64,000 nt of DNA from Strigops habroptila. Lineage: Eukaryota > Chordata > Aves > Psittaciformes > Psittacidae. Location of the stretch: NCBI RefSeq assembly GCF_004027225.2, contig NC_044298.2:1399583-1463582 (forward strand), read 5' to 3'. Each line of letters opens with the position of its first letter. Position 1 is the stretch's first letter. Both the position numbers and the translations under genes were made by a program. This document shows, in pieces, positions 1-10,515 of the stretch. Under the pieces are notes generated by a model, which had not been told where the DNA came from, did not search any database, and saw only the letters and a list, made by a program, of their open reading frames with translations.

Positions 1-699
1 CAGCCCATGGGGAATGGCCAGCGTGGGCAGTAAAGTCTGTGTGTGGGATCCAGGCCTTGGCTGGTTGCTGGCTGCACAGTGCGGGAGCCTAAGGCTGGAG
101 ATGAGAGGGATGGTAAAAAGGGAGGAAGTGTGGTTAGTGGAGATGGGCATGGTCTGTGCTCTCTGTAACCCTCCGTAGCAAGATGTGATTCCTTGAGGGA
201 AGGCAGGAGGATGCCAGGAAGTTTCCAAAGGTCCCTCTGAGAAGGCAATGTGTGGGAGCTGACTTGAACACTCATGAGAACCCATGCTGCCACTAGGGGT
301 ATTGCAGGGGGGGGGAAATAAAATGAAAAGAAGGGTCAACATTGCGATGCAACACAGCTTTTATTGCAGTTTGAGGGGGGAAGGAGTTGGGAGAAGTGGA
401 AAGCCCCAGCCAGGAGAAGCCCATGTCTCCGGGCCGTGGGCAGAGCTAGGTAGAGCAGTAACCATGCTGCAGGAACAGGCACCCATCATGGGGCTACATT
501 GTCATGTGAAGTATGTCCGAAAGCGATACCGAATTGGGGCATGAAATACTCCGAGTTGGCCACCAAGAGCTACGAGGCGTCCAAGCTCTGGATCCAGGCA
601 GTGCTGAAGGGATGTACTGTGCTTGGGCATCATCATGCTGGGATGTGCCGGGGGTTTTCCTGGAGCTTTCTGTTGTCTGAGGCCAGCACCAGGTGGGGC

Positions 700-1108
700 T
701 TAGCAGCTCCCACAGCTGCCACCGAAGGACATGAGGCCTCGGCCCCAGCCGCCATATCCACAGCCCCCAAAGCCTCCGTAGCCTCCACAGCTACCATAGC
801 CTCCATAGCCCCCATAGCCACCAAGGCCTCCATAGCCCCCGTAGCCCCCAGAGCCTCCATAACCACCACGGCCTCCAAAACTGCCGCCAGAGCCCCCGGC
901 AATGGCGGGGACTCCCGCTGAGCCCACAGCGCTGTGCTGCGGGAAGGAGCTGAGGATGGGTCCGGGGAAGGTGACCACCGTGGCCGGGGGCTGGATCACC
1001 ACCGAGGAGCTCGGGCACTGACGCACACAGGGCTCGTTGGTGGTGTCAGCCAGCGGGCACGGGGCGGCCACCCCCACACGAAGGGGCACACAGGCTGGAG
1101 CAGGACAT
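700..1108 (-). pseudogene. Claw-type beta-keratin, frame-disrupted copy (unit 1)
   Basis: This is the unit-1 copy of the intact genes at 6298-6705 and 11890-12297. From about residue 14 onward it encodes the same protein: core around [15 protein letters not shown], Gly-Gly-Tyr repeats and the end GGSCGSC. The ATG at 1106-1108 ([12 protein letters not shown]) is out of frame with the rest because a C run near 1071-1075 is one base longer than in the other copies. Promoter, splice sites and the minus-strand poly(A) signal (AATAAA, complement at 360-365) are all present. The same type of one-base length change is scattered through non-coding DNA nearby, so a sequencing or consensus error is at least as likely as a true pseudogene. 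Family known: small corneous beta protein of claw or scale epidermis. Confidence 0.8.
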
Positions 1109-1572
1109 CCTTCTCTTCGGGTGGTCAAGCTGCAAGACAAGTCAGAATTACGCTGCAGTTTAAGGCCTGACGCCAAATCCCTCCTCACTCTCTTGCACTT
1201 GTTACCTCTGCTCCAGGATATTCCCTGGATCATCTCAGGCAGTCAGAGCAAAGTCCATCCACAGTGACCTGCTGCTGGAAACCCCTTGCTCTCCCCCATG
1301 CTCCTGGGCCTGACTGCCTCATAGGAAAGAAGAAAAGCCTCCTCATCAAATGAAGATGGGAAATGGGTGAGATCCAAAGGGACCGGAGGCGCATCAGTAA
1401 TTACCTATAGATCTTATGTGCAAGTTTAAATTCCCAGCCTTTCCCTGCCTCTGAGAGAGCACCATTACATCTCAACTATTCATGATGAAGTGGGGGTGGA
1501 GAAGACAGCAAAAGAGATGTTGAGGAAGACAGAGCTGAGGAAGGAAAGAAGGACGTAAGTCTTGGGACTTAC

Positions 1573-1640
1573 CAGAATGATCAGGAGAGTCGAGTGAAGA
1601 AGCTGGATAGGGAGCAGTGAAGCCCTTCAGCTCTTTTATA
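1573..1640 (-). promoter_or_regulatory. TATA box and non-coding exon 1 of unit-1 minus claw keratin
   Basis: Minus-strand TATAAAA lies at 1640-1634. The exon-1 donor (CTG|GTAAGT) ends exon 1 at 1573, 67 nt from the start of the TATA box. Transcription probably starts about 25-30 nt inside this interval. The intron runs to the acceptor before the ATG at 1108. Confidence 0.8.
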
Positions 1641-2788
1641 CATGTCCCAGACAGCCTGGGGCAGTGGCCAGCATCAGCCACAGAAGCCCAGCTAATGATG
1701 AAATCACTTGGTGAAGCCTCATGAAACAAAATGAATCCATCCTCCTTGGGGAGAGTAGCGAGCAAACGTGCCCTGCAGAGCAAACAGGGACATGAGAGGG
1801 AGAGGACCATGACGCGCCATACATGAAGAAAAGGCGATGCTGTAGCTCACCTCATGGCACCAATAAACCCCGATCGATCCCTAATCCTCCCACTTTGCTC
1901 ATGCGCTGGAGCCTCAGGGCACCTTGCAGAAGTGCTTTGCAATCCTGGGTACAGCATTCACGCCTGCATTACCTCTCTTTTACAAGGTGGCCCAATAGAG
2001 GCATTGGAGGTTGGGTGAAGGGAGACGTCATTCCACGTGCTTGGAAATGGGTCCCAAAGGGCCACCATCTTCCAATGCACTTGTGGTGGAACAGGTCAGG
2101 AGCATCCCTTAGCCATCTCTATGATCTTGCTTATCAGGGTGTGACTGAGGCTCTCTGATTGACAGCCATGCAAAGATGAGAGCTGCAGTTGCAGTCTGGG
2201 GGAAGACCCACATTCTGGGAGCTCAACACTGATGTGTTTGGGGAGCAGTGAGATCCGGCAGCAGGGTCATGTGAGAGGGTGACGTGCACAGAGTGGTGGG
2301 AGGGCAAGAAGGGAAGCAGGACTCCTCCGGCTTCCTCAGCCACTTGTCTGTGAGCGTGGTCCTCCTTGAGCCCTCTCTGGATGGACTCGATTGCTCAGCT
2401 GGACATTGAGGGCTGCGCACGAGAGGCCACTGAGCACCCGCAGATAGCCAGGGTGTACGTGGCCACGCTTGCCGCAGGCGCAGGCATGCTGGGCCCTCCA
2501 GGCTCACTGAGGAATGGGTAGTTAAATTGGGGGATTAATGACAGATGTGTGTTTATTGGTGCTGCAATGTCAGCTAAAGCAGCGCCTTCTCTATCATGGA
2601 ATTTGCCATGCCATACCCCATCACCCATATGCACTCCAGGGCATGTTTGCATACCACTGACCCTATAAAGAGAGACAAGACTTTCTTGTATTATAATGGG
2701 TGTCATGAAGTTCATCCACTGAGTTCCATGAGTCCTAGTGGATTCTGCCCGCACGCCGTGGCCGACGCCCCGGGCAGTGTGGGACATG

Positions 2789-2855
2789 TATAAAAGAGCT
2801 GAAGGCTTTGCAGCCTCTATCCAGATTCCTGCATTGGACTCTCCTGATCAAACGG
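2789..2855 (+). promoter_or_regulatory. TATA box and non-coding exon 1 of unit-1 plus claw keratin
   Basis: TATAAAA at 2789-2795 is followed by a short untranslated exon ending at 2855 with the donor GTAAGT. The intron is only 99 bp, with the acceptor TTTTCCAG ending at 2954. The DNA between this TATA and the minus-strand TATA at 1634 is the shared upstream region of the divergent pair. Confidence 0.82.
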
Positions 2856-2975
2856 GTAAGTGCAGCACTTGGAAGCCTCTTGCAGATCTCTCCCTGCCTC
2901 CCTTGATAGGGTTCCTTGCCCTCACACTTGCCTAACCTCTGGCGCATTTTCCAGGACTCCGTGACCACCTGAAAG

Positions 2976-3349
2976 ATGTCTTGCTCCAGCCTGTGTGCCC
3001 CTTCGTGTGGGGTGGCCGCCCCCGCACCCGGCTGGGCATGACCACCACCAACCGAGCCCTGCGTGCGTCAGTGCCAGAGCTCCTCGGTGGTGATCCAGCC
3101 CCCGGCCACGGTGGTCACCTTCCCGGACCCATCCTCAGCTCCTTCCCGCAGCACAGCGTTGTGGGCTCAGCGGAGTCCCGCCATTGCCGGGGGCTCTGGC
3201 GGCAGTTTGGAGGCCGTGGTGGTTATGGAGGCTCTGGGGGCTACGGGGGCTATGGAGGCCTTGGTGGCTACGGAGGCTTTGGGGGCTGTGGATATGGCGG
3301 CTGGGGCCGAGGCCTCCTGTCCTTTGGTGGCAGCTGTGGGAGCTGCTAA
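2976..3349 (+). pseudogene. Claw-type beta-keratin, frame-disrupted copy (unit 1, plus strand)
   Basis: This is the unit-1 equivalent of the intact gene at 8573-8944. It starts with [16 protein letters not shown] and ends with the Gly-Tyr repeat region and GGSCGSC, stop at 3347-3349. At least six one-base length differences from unit 2 between about 3014 and 3212, most of them in C or G runs, break the frame several times. The promoter, the 99-bp intron and the AATAAA signal at 3686-3691 match unit 2. As with the minus-strand copy, the pattern of homopolymer length changes points to base-calling error as well as to possible pseudogenisation. If the frame were intact the product would be a claw-type corneous beta protein of about 123 residues. 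Confidence 0.78.
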
Positions 3350-3781
3350 GCCCCACCTGGTATCGGCCACAGACAAGAGAGAGCTCCAGGGAAGCCCCTG
3401 GCACATCCCAACATGATGATGCCCAATGGAAGAACATCCCTTCAGCACTGCCTGGATCCAGAACTTGGACGCCTCATGCGTGCTTGTTTCCCAGCTCTGC
3501 CTTCCTCCTGCCCTGCTTGAGCATCGCTTCAGGACTCTTTGCCCCCTGATGACAGAGACCTGCACTGGGCTCCTGCGCCTACAGCATAGTTAATGCTCTG
3601 TTAGCTCTGCCCACTGCCAGCAGAGGTGGGCTGCCCTTTGGTCGTGCCCTGCTCTTGTCCCAACACCGTATCCACTTTAAACTGCAATAAAGGCTGTGTT
3701 GCACCGCAGTGTTGACCCGTGGTTTTTTCTGCTTCTTTCTTCTTCTTTCCACATGCTTAACCCTCCGCACATGTTGACCTG

Positions 3782-4353
3782 TGGTCGTGGTTTAAGCCCA
3801 GCCGGTAACTGGGAACCACGCAGCCGCTCGATCACTCCCTCTCTTGTTCCTCCCTCCGCTCCGGAGGACTGTGGAGGGGAATCGAAAGAATGTAACTCCC
3901 ATGGATGCAGATAAGAACAGTCCAGGAACTAAGTTATAGTACAAAACCACTACTACTATCACCACTAATAATAATGATAAGGGAAATAACAAGGGGAGAG
4001 AATACAATTGCTCACCACCCGCCGACATATACCCAGCCCGACCACAGCAGCGTTCTGGGCCTTCCGGATAACTCCCCCCAGTTTCTATAGTGATTATGAC
4101 GTGCTGTGGTATGGAATACCCCTTTGGCTAGTTTGGGCCAGGTGTCCTGTCTCTGCTTCCTCCCAGCTTCCCGTGCCCCTGCTCACTGGCAGAGCATGAA
4201 ACTAAGAAGTCCTTCATGGAAATAAACATTACTTAGCAACAGCAAGAAACATCGGTGTGTTATCAGCACGATTCCCAGACCAAAATCAAAACGACAGCAC
4301 TGCACCAGCTACTAAGAAGGAGGAAAAGGACTGCTACTGCTGAACTCCGGACA
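3782..4353 (-). mobile_element. Solo LTR of an avian endogenous retrovirus (unit 1 copy)
   Basis: A 572-bp block has TG...CA ends and is flanked by a 4-bp direct repeat, CCTG, at 3778-3781 and 4354-4357. Its sequence resembles a bird ERV LTR I recognise: on the plus strand it opens with a TGGTTTAAGCCCAGCC-like stretch, and on the minus strand it holds TAGTAGCTGGTGCAGTGCT and a TTGCTAAGTAATGTTTATTTCC segment. I see no internal gag, pol or env, so it is a solo LTR fossil. It sits at the same place in unit 2 (9377-9948), so it inserted before the unit duplicated. The exact family name is not certain. Confidence 0.8.
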
Positions 4354-4355
4354 CC

Positions 4356-4920
4356 TGCACTGCTCGAGTCTTCCGTGTTGTGCCCCTGGAGCGTTTGGGC
4401 ACTCTGCTCAGAGTGTTCTGACCGATGATGACTGTCGCAGATGGGTCGTGCAGAGCACTTGGCAGCGAGCTTTCCCTTTCTTCCCTCCAGTAATAAACAG
4501 AGCATTTCCAATGCCCTTTTGGAATATGTGAAGGAAACATAGGGGTCCAGCGGCAGATGTTCCAAATCCTCTGCAAAACCAGCATGCTGCCGTTGCCTCC
4601 CCTTGTTGCCTTGGTATTGGTTAGATTGGGAGGTCCAGGGAAATGGAGAGAAAATCTCAGCATGTACAGCGCTCCTGCCACATGCTGGACATCTTCCTGT
4701 GCCCTGATAGAGGTTGGGACCAGTAGGAAGGGATGTGACAGACACGGGCAAGTCTTCCCAAGTGTCCTCTCCGAGCCATGGTTTGTCCCCGGCTATCCAA
4801 GTCATATGAAGAATAAAGCTCCTTGAGAGGGAGTTTAAACTGCCGACCCTGCCGCCATCCCTCCCTTCCCCAGGTAACTTCTCGTCGTGTCATTCCCACA
4901 CGGCGCTTTGGTTTTGCACA
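4356..4920 (+). mobile_element. LTR-like block, family unknown (unit 1 copy)
   Basis: Directly after the solo LTR is a 565-bp stretch that starts TGCACTGCTCG and ends TTTTGCACA. It has an AATAAA at 4812-4817 followed by about 100 bp, an arrangement typical of an LTR R/U5 end. I do not recognise the family and find no clear target-site duplication. A long open frame on the minus strand through this stretch has no recognisable domain and I do not treat it as a gene. The block repeats in unit 2 at 9951-10515. Confidence 0.35.
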
Positions 4921-5604
4921 GAGACGGTTCCTGCCAAAGCCATCAGGAAGGACAGTGTGGCAGCATGTGAGACTTTGCTGTGGAGCTCAGGAAAAGAGGC
5001 ACCATCCATCCCCATATCTATTCAGGTTGCTGAACTGAGTGCATGAACGGAAACAGGAACTGTCTCTCAGGCATGTGCTATGCGCTGGCTCACGTGGTGT
5101 AACCTGTGTGTCTGCTGAGGGCATTGTGGTGGGGGGTTTGGTGATCCTGTCACGGCTGCTGTGGCTGGATGTTTTGGGAGGTGTTTGGCAGCGTGGTCTA
5201 CCTTATGGGCTGGTTTTTGAGGAAGGGCAGAAAAGGTCCAGAGAGTCTGTTCCAGGGCATGGAGCTTTAAGAAACTCTCCTGTCATTCCAGGGCAGAGCC
5301 ATGTCTGCATGCTGAAGGTGGGTGGCGCAGGGACTGGCTGGCAAGATCTTCGCCTGCAGCAGGTGGGGCAGAGAAGGCCAAAAGTGCTCCGAGGAGCACT
5401 GGGAGACAGAGGGAAAACTGGAGGTGAACATGGTGCAGGGGTGCAGGAATGTGGAGGCGATGGGGGCAAGGCATTTGGGGAGGTGCTGGAGACCGGTGAC
5501 GCTCTCCCCCTCTGACCAGTGGCCTTCCAAGAGGCCTTGAGCTTGGCCTTTGCCCCTGGGCTGTGTCTCCTGCCATGCCAATCCGCGAGGCCTGGTGCTG
5601 CGGG
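4921..5604. other. Spacer at the end of unit 1, no gene seen
   Basis: GC-rich spacer between the LTR-like block and the start of unit 2. Open frames occur on both strands but show no known domain, and no promoter or splice pattern like that of the keratin genes is present. Confidence 0.6.
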
Positions 5605-6297
5605 CAGCCCATGGGGAATGGCCAGCGCGGGCAGTAAAGTCTGTGTGGGGCCCATCAGGCCTTGCTGGGCTGCACAGTGCGGGAGCCTAAGGCTGGGAGA
5701 TGAGAGGGATGGTAAAAAGGGAGGAAGTGTGGTTAGTGGAGGTGGGCATGGTCTGTGCTCTCTGTAACCCTCCCGTAGCAAGATGTGATTCCTGAGGGAA
5801 GGCAGGAGGATGCCAGGAAGTTTCCAAAGGTCCCTCTGAGAAGGCAATGTGTGGGAGCTGACTTGAACACTCATGAGAACCCATGCTGCCACTAGGGGTA
5901 TTGCATGGGGGGGAAATAAAATGAAAAGAAGGGTCAACATTGCGATGCAACACAGCTTTTATTGCAGTTTGAGGGGGGAAGGAGTTGGGAGAAGTGGAAA
6001 GCCCCAGCCAGGAGAAGCCCATGTCTCCGGGCCGTGGGCAGAGCTAGGTAGAGCAGTAACCATGCTGCAGGAACAGGCACCCATCATGGGGCTACATTGT
6101 CATGTGAAGTATGTCTGAAAGCGATACTGAATTGGGGCATGAAATACTCAGAGTTGGCCACCAAGAGCTACGAGGCGTCCAAGCTCTGGATCCAGGCAGT
6201 GCTGAAGGGATGTACTGTGCTTGGGCATCATCATGCTGGGATGTGCCGGGGGTTTTCCTGGAGCTTTCTGTTGTCTGAGGCCAACACCAGGTGGGGC

Positions 6298-6705
6298 TTA
6301 GCAGCTCCCACAGCTGCCACCGAAGGACATGAGGCCTCGGCCCCAGCCGCCATATCCGCAGCCCCCAAAGCCTCCGTAGCCTCCACAGCTACCATAGCCT
6401 CCATAGCCCCCATAGCCACCAAGGCCTCCATAGCCCCCGTAGCCCCCAGACCCTCCATAACCACCACGGCCTCCAAAACTGCCGCCAGAGCCCCCGGCAA
6501 TGGCGGGGACTCCCGCTGAGCCCACAGCGCTGTGCTGCGGGAAGGAGCTGAGGATGGGTCCGGGGAAGGTGACCACCGTGGCCGGGGGCTGGATCACCAC
6601 CGAGGAGCTCGGGCACTGACGCACACAGGGCTCGTTGGTGGTGTCAGCCAGCGGGCACGGGGCGGCCACCCCACACGAAGGGGCACACAGGCTGGAGCAG
6701 GACAT
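6298..6705 (-). CDS. Claw-type beta-keratin (corneous beta protein), intact, 135 aa
   Basis: Structural protein of hard epidermis; CBPs of this type dimerise through a short beta-sheet core to form the 3-4 nm filaments of claw and scale. The sequence shows a Cys-rich head (Cys 3, 7, 11, 17, 27, 31), the family motif NEPCVRQC at residues 24-31, the core at about 36-57 (VVIQPP then [14 protein letters not shown]), a Gly-Gly-Tyr/Leu repeat region from about 70 to 120, and the Cys-containing end GGSCGSC. The whole CDS lies in exon 2. The ATG at 6705 follows the acceptor TCTTGCAG (exon 2 starts at 6726) by 18 nt; an in-frame ATG at 6732 lies in the intron. The poly(A) signal AATAAA is the complement of 5958-5963. 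Claw type is preferred to classic scale type because the repeats are GGY-like and there is no scale-type 13-residue repeat. Confidence 0.93.
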   Translation of the reverse strand: MSCSSLCAPSCGVAAPCPLADTTNEPCVRQCPSSSVVIQPPATVVTFPGPILSSFPQHSAVGSAGVPAIAGGSGGSFGGRGGYGGSGGYGGYGGLGGYGGYGGYGSCGGYGGFGGCGYGGWGRGLMSFGGSCGSC

Positions 6706-7169
6706 CCTTCTCTTCGGGTGGTCAAGCTGCAAGACAAGTCAGAATTACGCTGCAGTTCAAGGCCTGACGCCAAATCCCTCCTCACTCTCTTGCACTTGTT
6801 ACCTCTGCTCCAGGATATTCCCTGGATCATCTCAGGCAGTCAGAGCAAAGTCCCATTCCACAGTGGACCTGCTGCTGGAAACCCCTTGCTCTCCCCCATG
6901 CTCCCTGGGCCTGACTGCCTCATAGGAAAGAAGAAAAGCCTCCTCATCAAATGAAGATGGGAAATGGGTGAGATCCAAAGGGACCGGAGCGCATCAGTAT
7001 TACCTATAGATCTTATGTGCAAGTTTAAATTCCCAGCCTTTCCCTGCCTCTGAGAGAGCACCATTACATCTCAACTATTCATGATGAAGTGGGGTGGAGA
7101 AGACAGCAAAAGAGATGTTGAGGAAGACAGAGCTGAGGAAGGAAAGAAGGACGTAAGTCTTGGACTTAC

Positions 7170-7237
7170 CAGAATGATCAGGAGAGTCGAGTGGAAGAAG
7201 CTGGATAGGGAGCAGTGAAGCCCTCAGCTCTTTTATA
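7170..7237 (-). promoter_or_regulatory. TATA box and non-coding exon 1 of unit-2 minus claw keratin
   Basis: Minus-strand TATAAAA at 7237-7231, exon 1 ending at 7170 with the donor GTAAGT, then an intron of about 443 bp to 6727. The facing plus-strand TATA is at 8386, so the two genes share about 1.15 kb of upstream DNA. Confidence 0.88.
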
Positions 7238-8385
7238 CATGTCCCAGACAGCCTGGGGCAGTGGCCAGCATCAGCCACAGAAGCCCCAGCTAATGATGAA
7301 ATCACTTGGTGAAGCCTCATGAAACAAAATGAATCCATCCTCCTTGGGGAGAGTAGCGAGCAAACGTGCCCTGCAGAGCAAACAGGGAATGAGAGGGAGA
7401 GACCATGACGCGCCATGACATGAAAGAAAAGGCGATGCTGTAGCTGACCTCATGGCACCAATAAACCCCGATCGATCCCTAATCCTCCCACTTTGCTCAT
7501 GCGCTGGAGCCTCAGGCACCTTGCAGAAGTGCTTTGCAATCCTGGGTACAGCATTCACGCCTGCATTACCTCTCTTTTACAAGGTGGCCAATAGAGGCAT
7601 TGGGAGGTTGGGTGAAGGGAGACGTCATTCCACGTGCTTGGAATGGGTCCCAAAGGGCCACCATCTTCCAATGCACTTGTGGGGAAACAGGTCAGGAGCA
7701 TCCCTTAGCCATCTCTATGATCTTGCTTATCAGGGTGTGACTGAGGCTCTCTGATTGACAGCCATGCAAAGATGAAGAGCTGCAGTTGCAGTCTGGGGGA
7801 AGACCCACATTCTGGGAGCTCAACACTGATGTGTTTGGGGAGCAGTGAGATCCGGCAGCAGGGTCATGTGAGAGGGTGACGTGCACAGAGTGGTGGGAGG
7901 GCAAGAAGGGAAGCAGGACTCCTCCGGCTTCCTCAGCCACTTGTCTGTGAGCGTGGTCCTCCTTGAGCCCTCTCTGGATGGACTCGATTCCTCAGCTGGA
8001 CATTGAGGGCTGCGCACGAGAGGCCACTGAGCACCCGCAGATAGCCAGGGTGTACGTGGCCACGCTTGCCACACGCGCAGGCATGCTGGGCCCTCCAGGC
8101 TCACTGAGGAATGGGTAGTTAAATTGGGGGATTAATGACAGATGTGTGTTTATTGGTGCTGCAATGTCAGCTAAAGCAGCGCCTTCTCTATCATGGAATT
8201 TGCCATGCCATACCCCATCACCCATATGCACTCCAGGGCATGTTTGCATACCACTGACCCTATAAAGAGAGACAAGACTTTCTTGTATTATAATGGGTGT
8301 CATGAAGTTCATCCACTGAGTTCCATGAGTCCTAGTGGATTCTGCCCGCACGCCGTGGCCGACGCCCCGGGCACTGTGGGACATG

Positions 8386-8452
8386 TATAAAAGAGCTGAA
8401 GGCTTTGCAGCCTCTATCCAGATTCCTGCATTGGACTCTCCTGATCAAACGG
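8386..8452 (+). promoter_or_regulatory. TATA box and non-coding exon 1 of unit-2 plus claw keratin
   Basis: TATAAAA at 8386-8392; exon 1 ends at 8452 before GTAAGT; the intron 8453-8551 is only 99 bp and ends in TTTTCCAG. The first exon carries no coding sequence, as is usual for CBP genes. Confidence 0.9.
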
Positions 8453-8572
8453 GTAAGTGCAGCACTTGGAAGCCTCTTGCAGATCTCTCCCTGCCTCCCT
8501 TGATAGGGTTCCTTGCCCTCACACTTGCCTAACCTCTGGTGCATTTTCCAGGACTCCGTGACCACCTGAAAG

Positions 8573-8944
8573 ATGTCTTGCTCCAGCCTGTGTGCCCCTT
8601 CGTGTGGGGTGGCCGCCCCGCACCCGCTGGCTGACACCACCAACGAGCCCTGCGTGCGTCAGTGCCAGAGCTCCTCGGTGGTGATCCAGCCCCCGGCCAC
8701 GGTGGTCACCTTCCCCGGACCCATCCTCAGCTCCTTCCCGCAGCACAGCGTTGTGGGCTCAGCGGGAGTCCCCGCCATTGCCGGGGGCTCTGGCGGCAGT
8801 TTTGGAGGCCGTGGTGGTTATGGAGGCTCTGGGGGCTACGGGGGCTATGGAGGCCTTGGTGGCTACGGAGGCTTTGGGGGCTGTGGATATGGCGGCTGGG
8901 GCCGAGGCCTCCTGTCCTTCGGTGGCAGCTGTGGGAGCTGCTAA
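8573..8944 (+). CDS. Claw-type beta-keratin (corneous beta protein), intact, 123 aa
   Basis: Divergent partner of the minus-strand gene at 6298-6705. The protein has the Cys-rich head [20 protein letters not shown], the core VVIQPP...[14 protein letters not shown], Gly-Gly-Tyr/Phe repeats and the end GGSCGSC. Compared with the 135-aa minus-strand protein it has His instead of Cys at residue 17 and lacks about 12 residues of the Gly-Tyr region, including one internal Cys (GSCGGYGG). The ATG lies 21 nt after the acceptor at 8551. The poly(A) signal AATAAA is at 9281-9286. Head-to-head placement suggests shared control with its partner, which is inference. Scale-type naming cannot be excluded. 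Confidence 0.93.
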   Translation: MSCSSLCAPSCGVAAPHPLADTTNEPCVRQCQSSSVVIQPPATVVTFPGPILSSFPQHSVVGSAGVPAIAGGSGGSFGGRGGYGGSGGYGGYGGLGGYGGFGGCGYGGWGRGLLSFGGSCGSC

Positions 8945-9376
8945 GCCCCACCTGCTGCTGGCCTCAGACAAGAGAGAGCTCCAGGAAAGCCCCTGGCACA
9001 TCCCAACATGATGATGCCCAATGGAAGAACATCCCTTCAGCACTGCCTGGATCCAGAGCTGGGACGCCTCATGCGTGCTTGTTTCCCAGCTCTGCCTTCC
9101 TCCTACCCTGCTTGAGCTTCGCTTCAAGGCTCTTTTCCCCCTGATGACAGAGACCTGCACTGGGCTCCTGCTCCTACAGCATGGTTAATGCTCTTTGTTG
9201 CTCTGCCACTGACTGGAGTTGTGGGCTGCGCTTTGTCGTGGCTCTGCTCTAGTCCCAACACCGTATCCACTTTAAACTGCAATAAAGGCTGTGTTGCACC
9301 GCAGTGTTGACCCGTGGTTTTTTCTGCTTCTTTCTTCTTCTTTCCACATGCTTAACCCTCCGCACATGTTGACCTG

Positions 9377-9948
9377 CGGTCGTGGTTTAAGCCCAGCCGG
9401 TAACTGGGAACCACGCAGCCGCTCGATCACTCCCTCTCTTGTTCCTCCCTCCGCTCCGGAGGACTGTGGAGGGGAATCGAAAGAATGTAACTCCCATGGA
9501 TGCAGATAAGAACAGTCCAGGACCTAAGTTATAATACAAAACCACTACTACTATCACCACTAATAATAATGATAAGGGAAATAACAAGGGGAGAGGATAC
9601 AATTGCTCACCGCCCGCCGACATATACCCAGCCCGACCACAGCAGCGTTCTGGGCCTTCTGGGTAACTCCCCCCAGTTTATATACTGATTATGATGTGCT
9701 GTGGTATGGAATACCCCTTTGGCTAGTTTGGGCCAGGTGTCCTGTCTCTGCTTCCTCCCAGCTTCCTGTGCCCCTGCTCACTGGCAGAGCATGAAACTAA
9801 GAAGTCCTTCATGGAAATAAACATTACTTAGCAACAGCAAGAAACATCGGTGTGTTATCAGCACGATTCCCAGACCAAAATCAAAACGACTGCACTGCAC
9901 CAGCTACTAAGAAGGAGGAAAAGGACTGCTACTGCTGAACTCCGGACA
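9377..9948 (-). mobile_element. Solo LTR of an avian endogenous retrovirus (unit 2 copy)
   Basis: Same 572-bp element as at 3782-4353, with the CCTG target repeat at 9373-9376 and 9949-9952. Its identical position in both units means it was copied with the unit and did not insert twice. No internal retroviral region is present. Confidence 0.8.
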
Positions 9949-9950
9949 CC

Positions 9951-10515
9951 TGCACTGCTCGAGTCTTCCGTGTTGTGCCCCTGGAGCATTTGGGCACTCT
10001 GCTCAGAGTGTTCTGACCGATGATGACTGTCGCAGATGGGTCGTGCAGAGCACTTGGCAGTGAGCTTTCCCTTTTTTCCCTCCGGTAATAAACAGAGCAT
10101 TTCCAATGCCCTTTTGGAATATGTGAAGGAAACATAGGGGTCCAGCGGCAGATGTTCCAAATCCTCTGCAAAACCAGCATGCTGCCGTTGCCTCCCCTTG
10201 TTGCCTTGGTATTGGTTAGATTGGGAGGTCCAGGGAAATGGAGAGAAAATCTCAGCATGTACAGCGCTCCTGCCACATGCTGGACATCTTCCTGTGCCCT
10301 GATAGAGGTTGGGACCAGTAGGAAGGGATGTGACAGACACGGGCAAGTCTTCCCAAGTGTCCTCTCCGAGCCATGGTTTGTCCCCGGCTATCCAAGTCAT
10401 ATGAAGAATAAAGCTCCTTGAGAGGGAGTTTAAACTGCCGACCCTGCCGCCATCCCTCCCTTCCCCAGGTAACTTCTCGTCGTGTCATTCCCACACGGCG
10501 CTTTGGTTTTGCACA
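9951..10515 (+). mobile_element. LTR-like block, family unknown (unit 2 copy)
   Basis: Copy of the block at 4356-4920, with AATAAA in the same relative place. Assignment as an LTR rests only on its TG...CA ends and the position of the poly(A) signal. Confidence 0.35.

Larger units (their letters stand above)
1..5604. repeat. Tandem segmental duplication, unit 1 (5.6 kb)
   Basis: Position 1 matches position 5605 and position 11199, so the first 13 kb is a tandem array of a 5.6-kb segment. A unit holds a minus-strand claw-type beta-keratin, a shared upstream region, a plus-strand claw-type beta-keratin, a solo LTR, a second LTR-like block and about 0.7 kb of spacer. Unit 1 differs from unit 2 by many one-base length changes, mainly between 1 and about 3220, while the remainder is nearly identical. 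The window starts inside the array, so more copies may lie to the left. Positions 1-355 are the downstream flank of the minus-strand gene and show nothing else. Confidence 0.93.

Noticed and set aside
4263-4805. A 180-aa minus-strand open frame, repeated in unit 2 at 9858-10400
   Set aside because: It runs across the solo LTR end and the LTR-like block, has no recognisable domain, and its presence in both units only reflects the segmental duplication.
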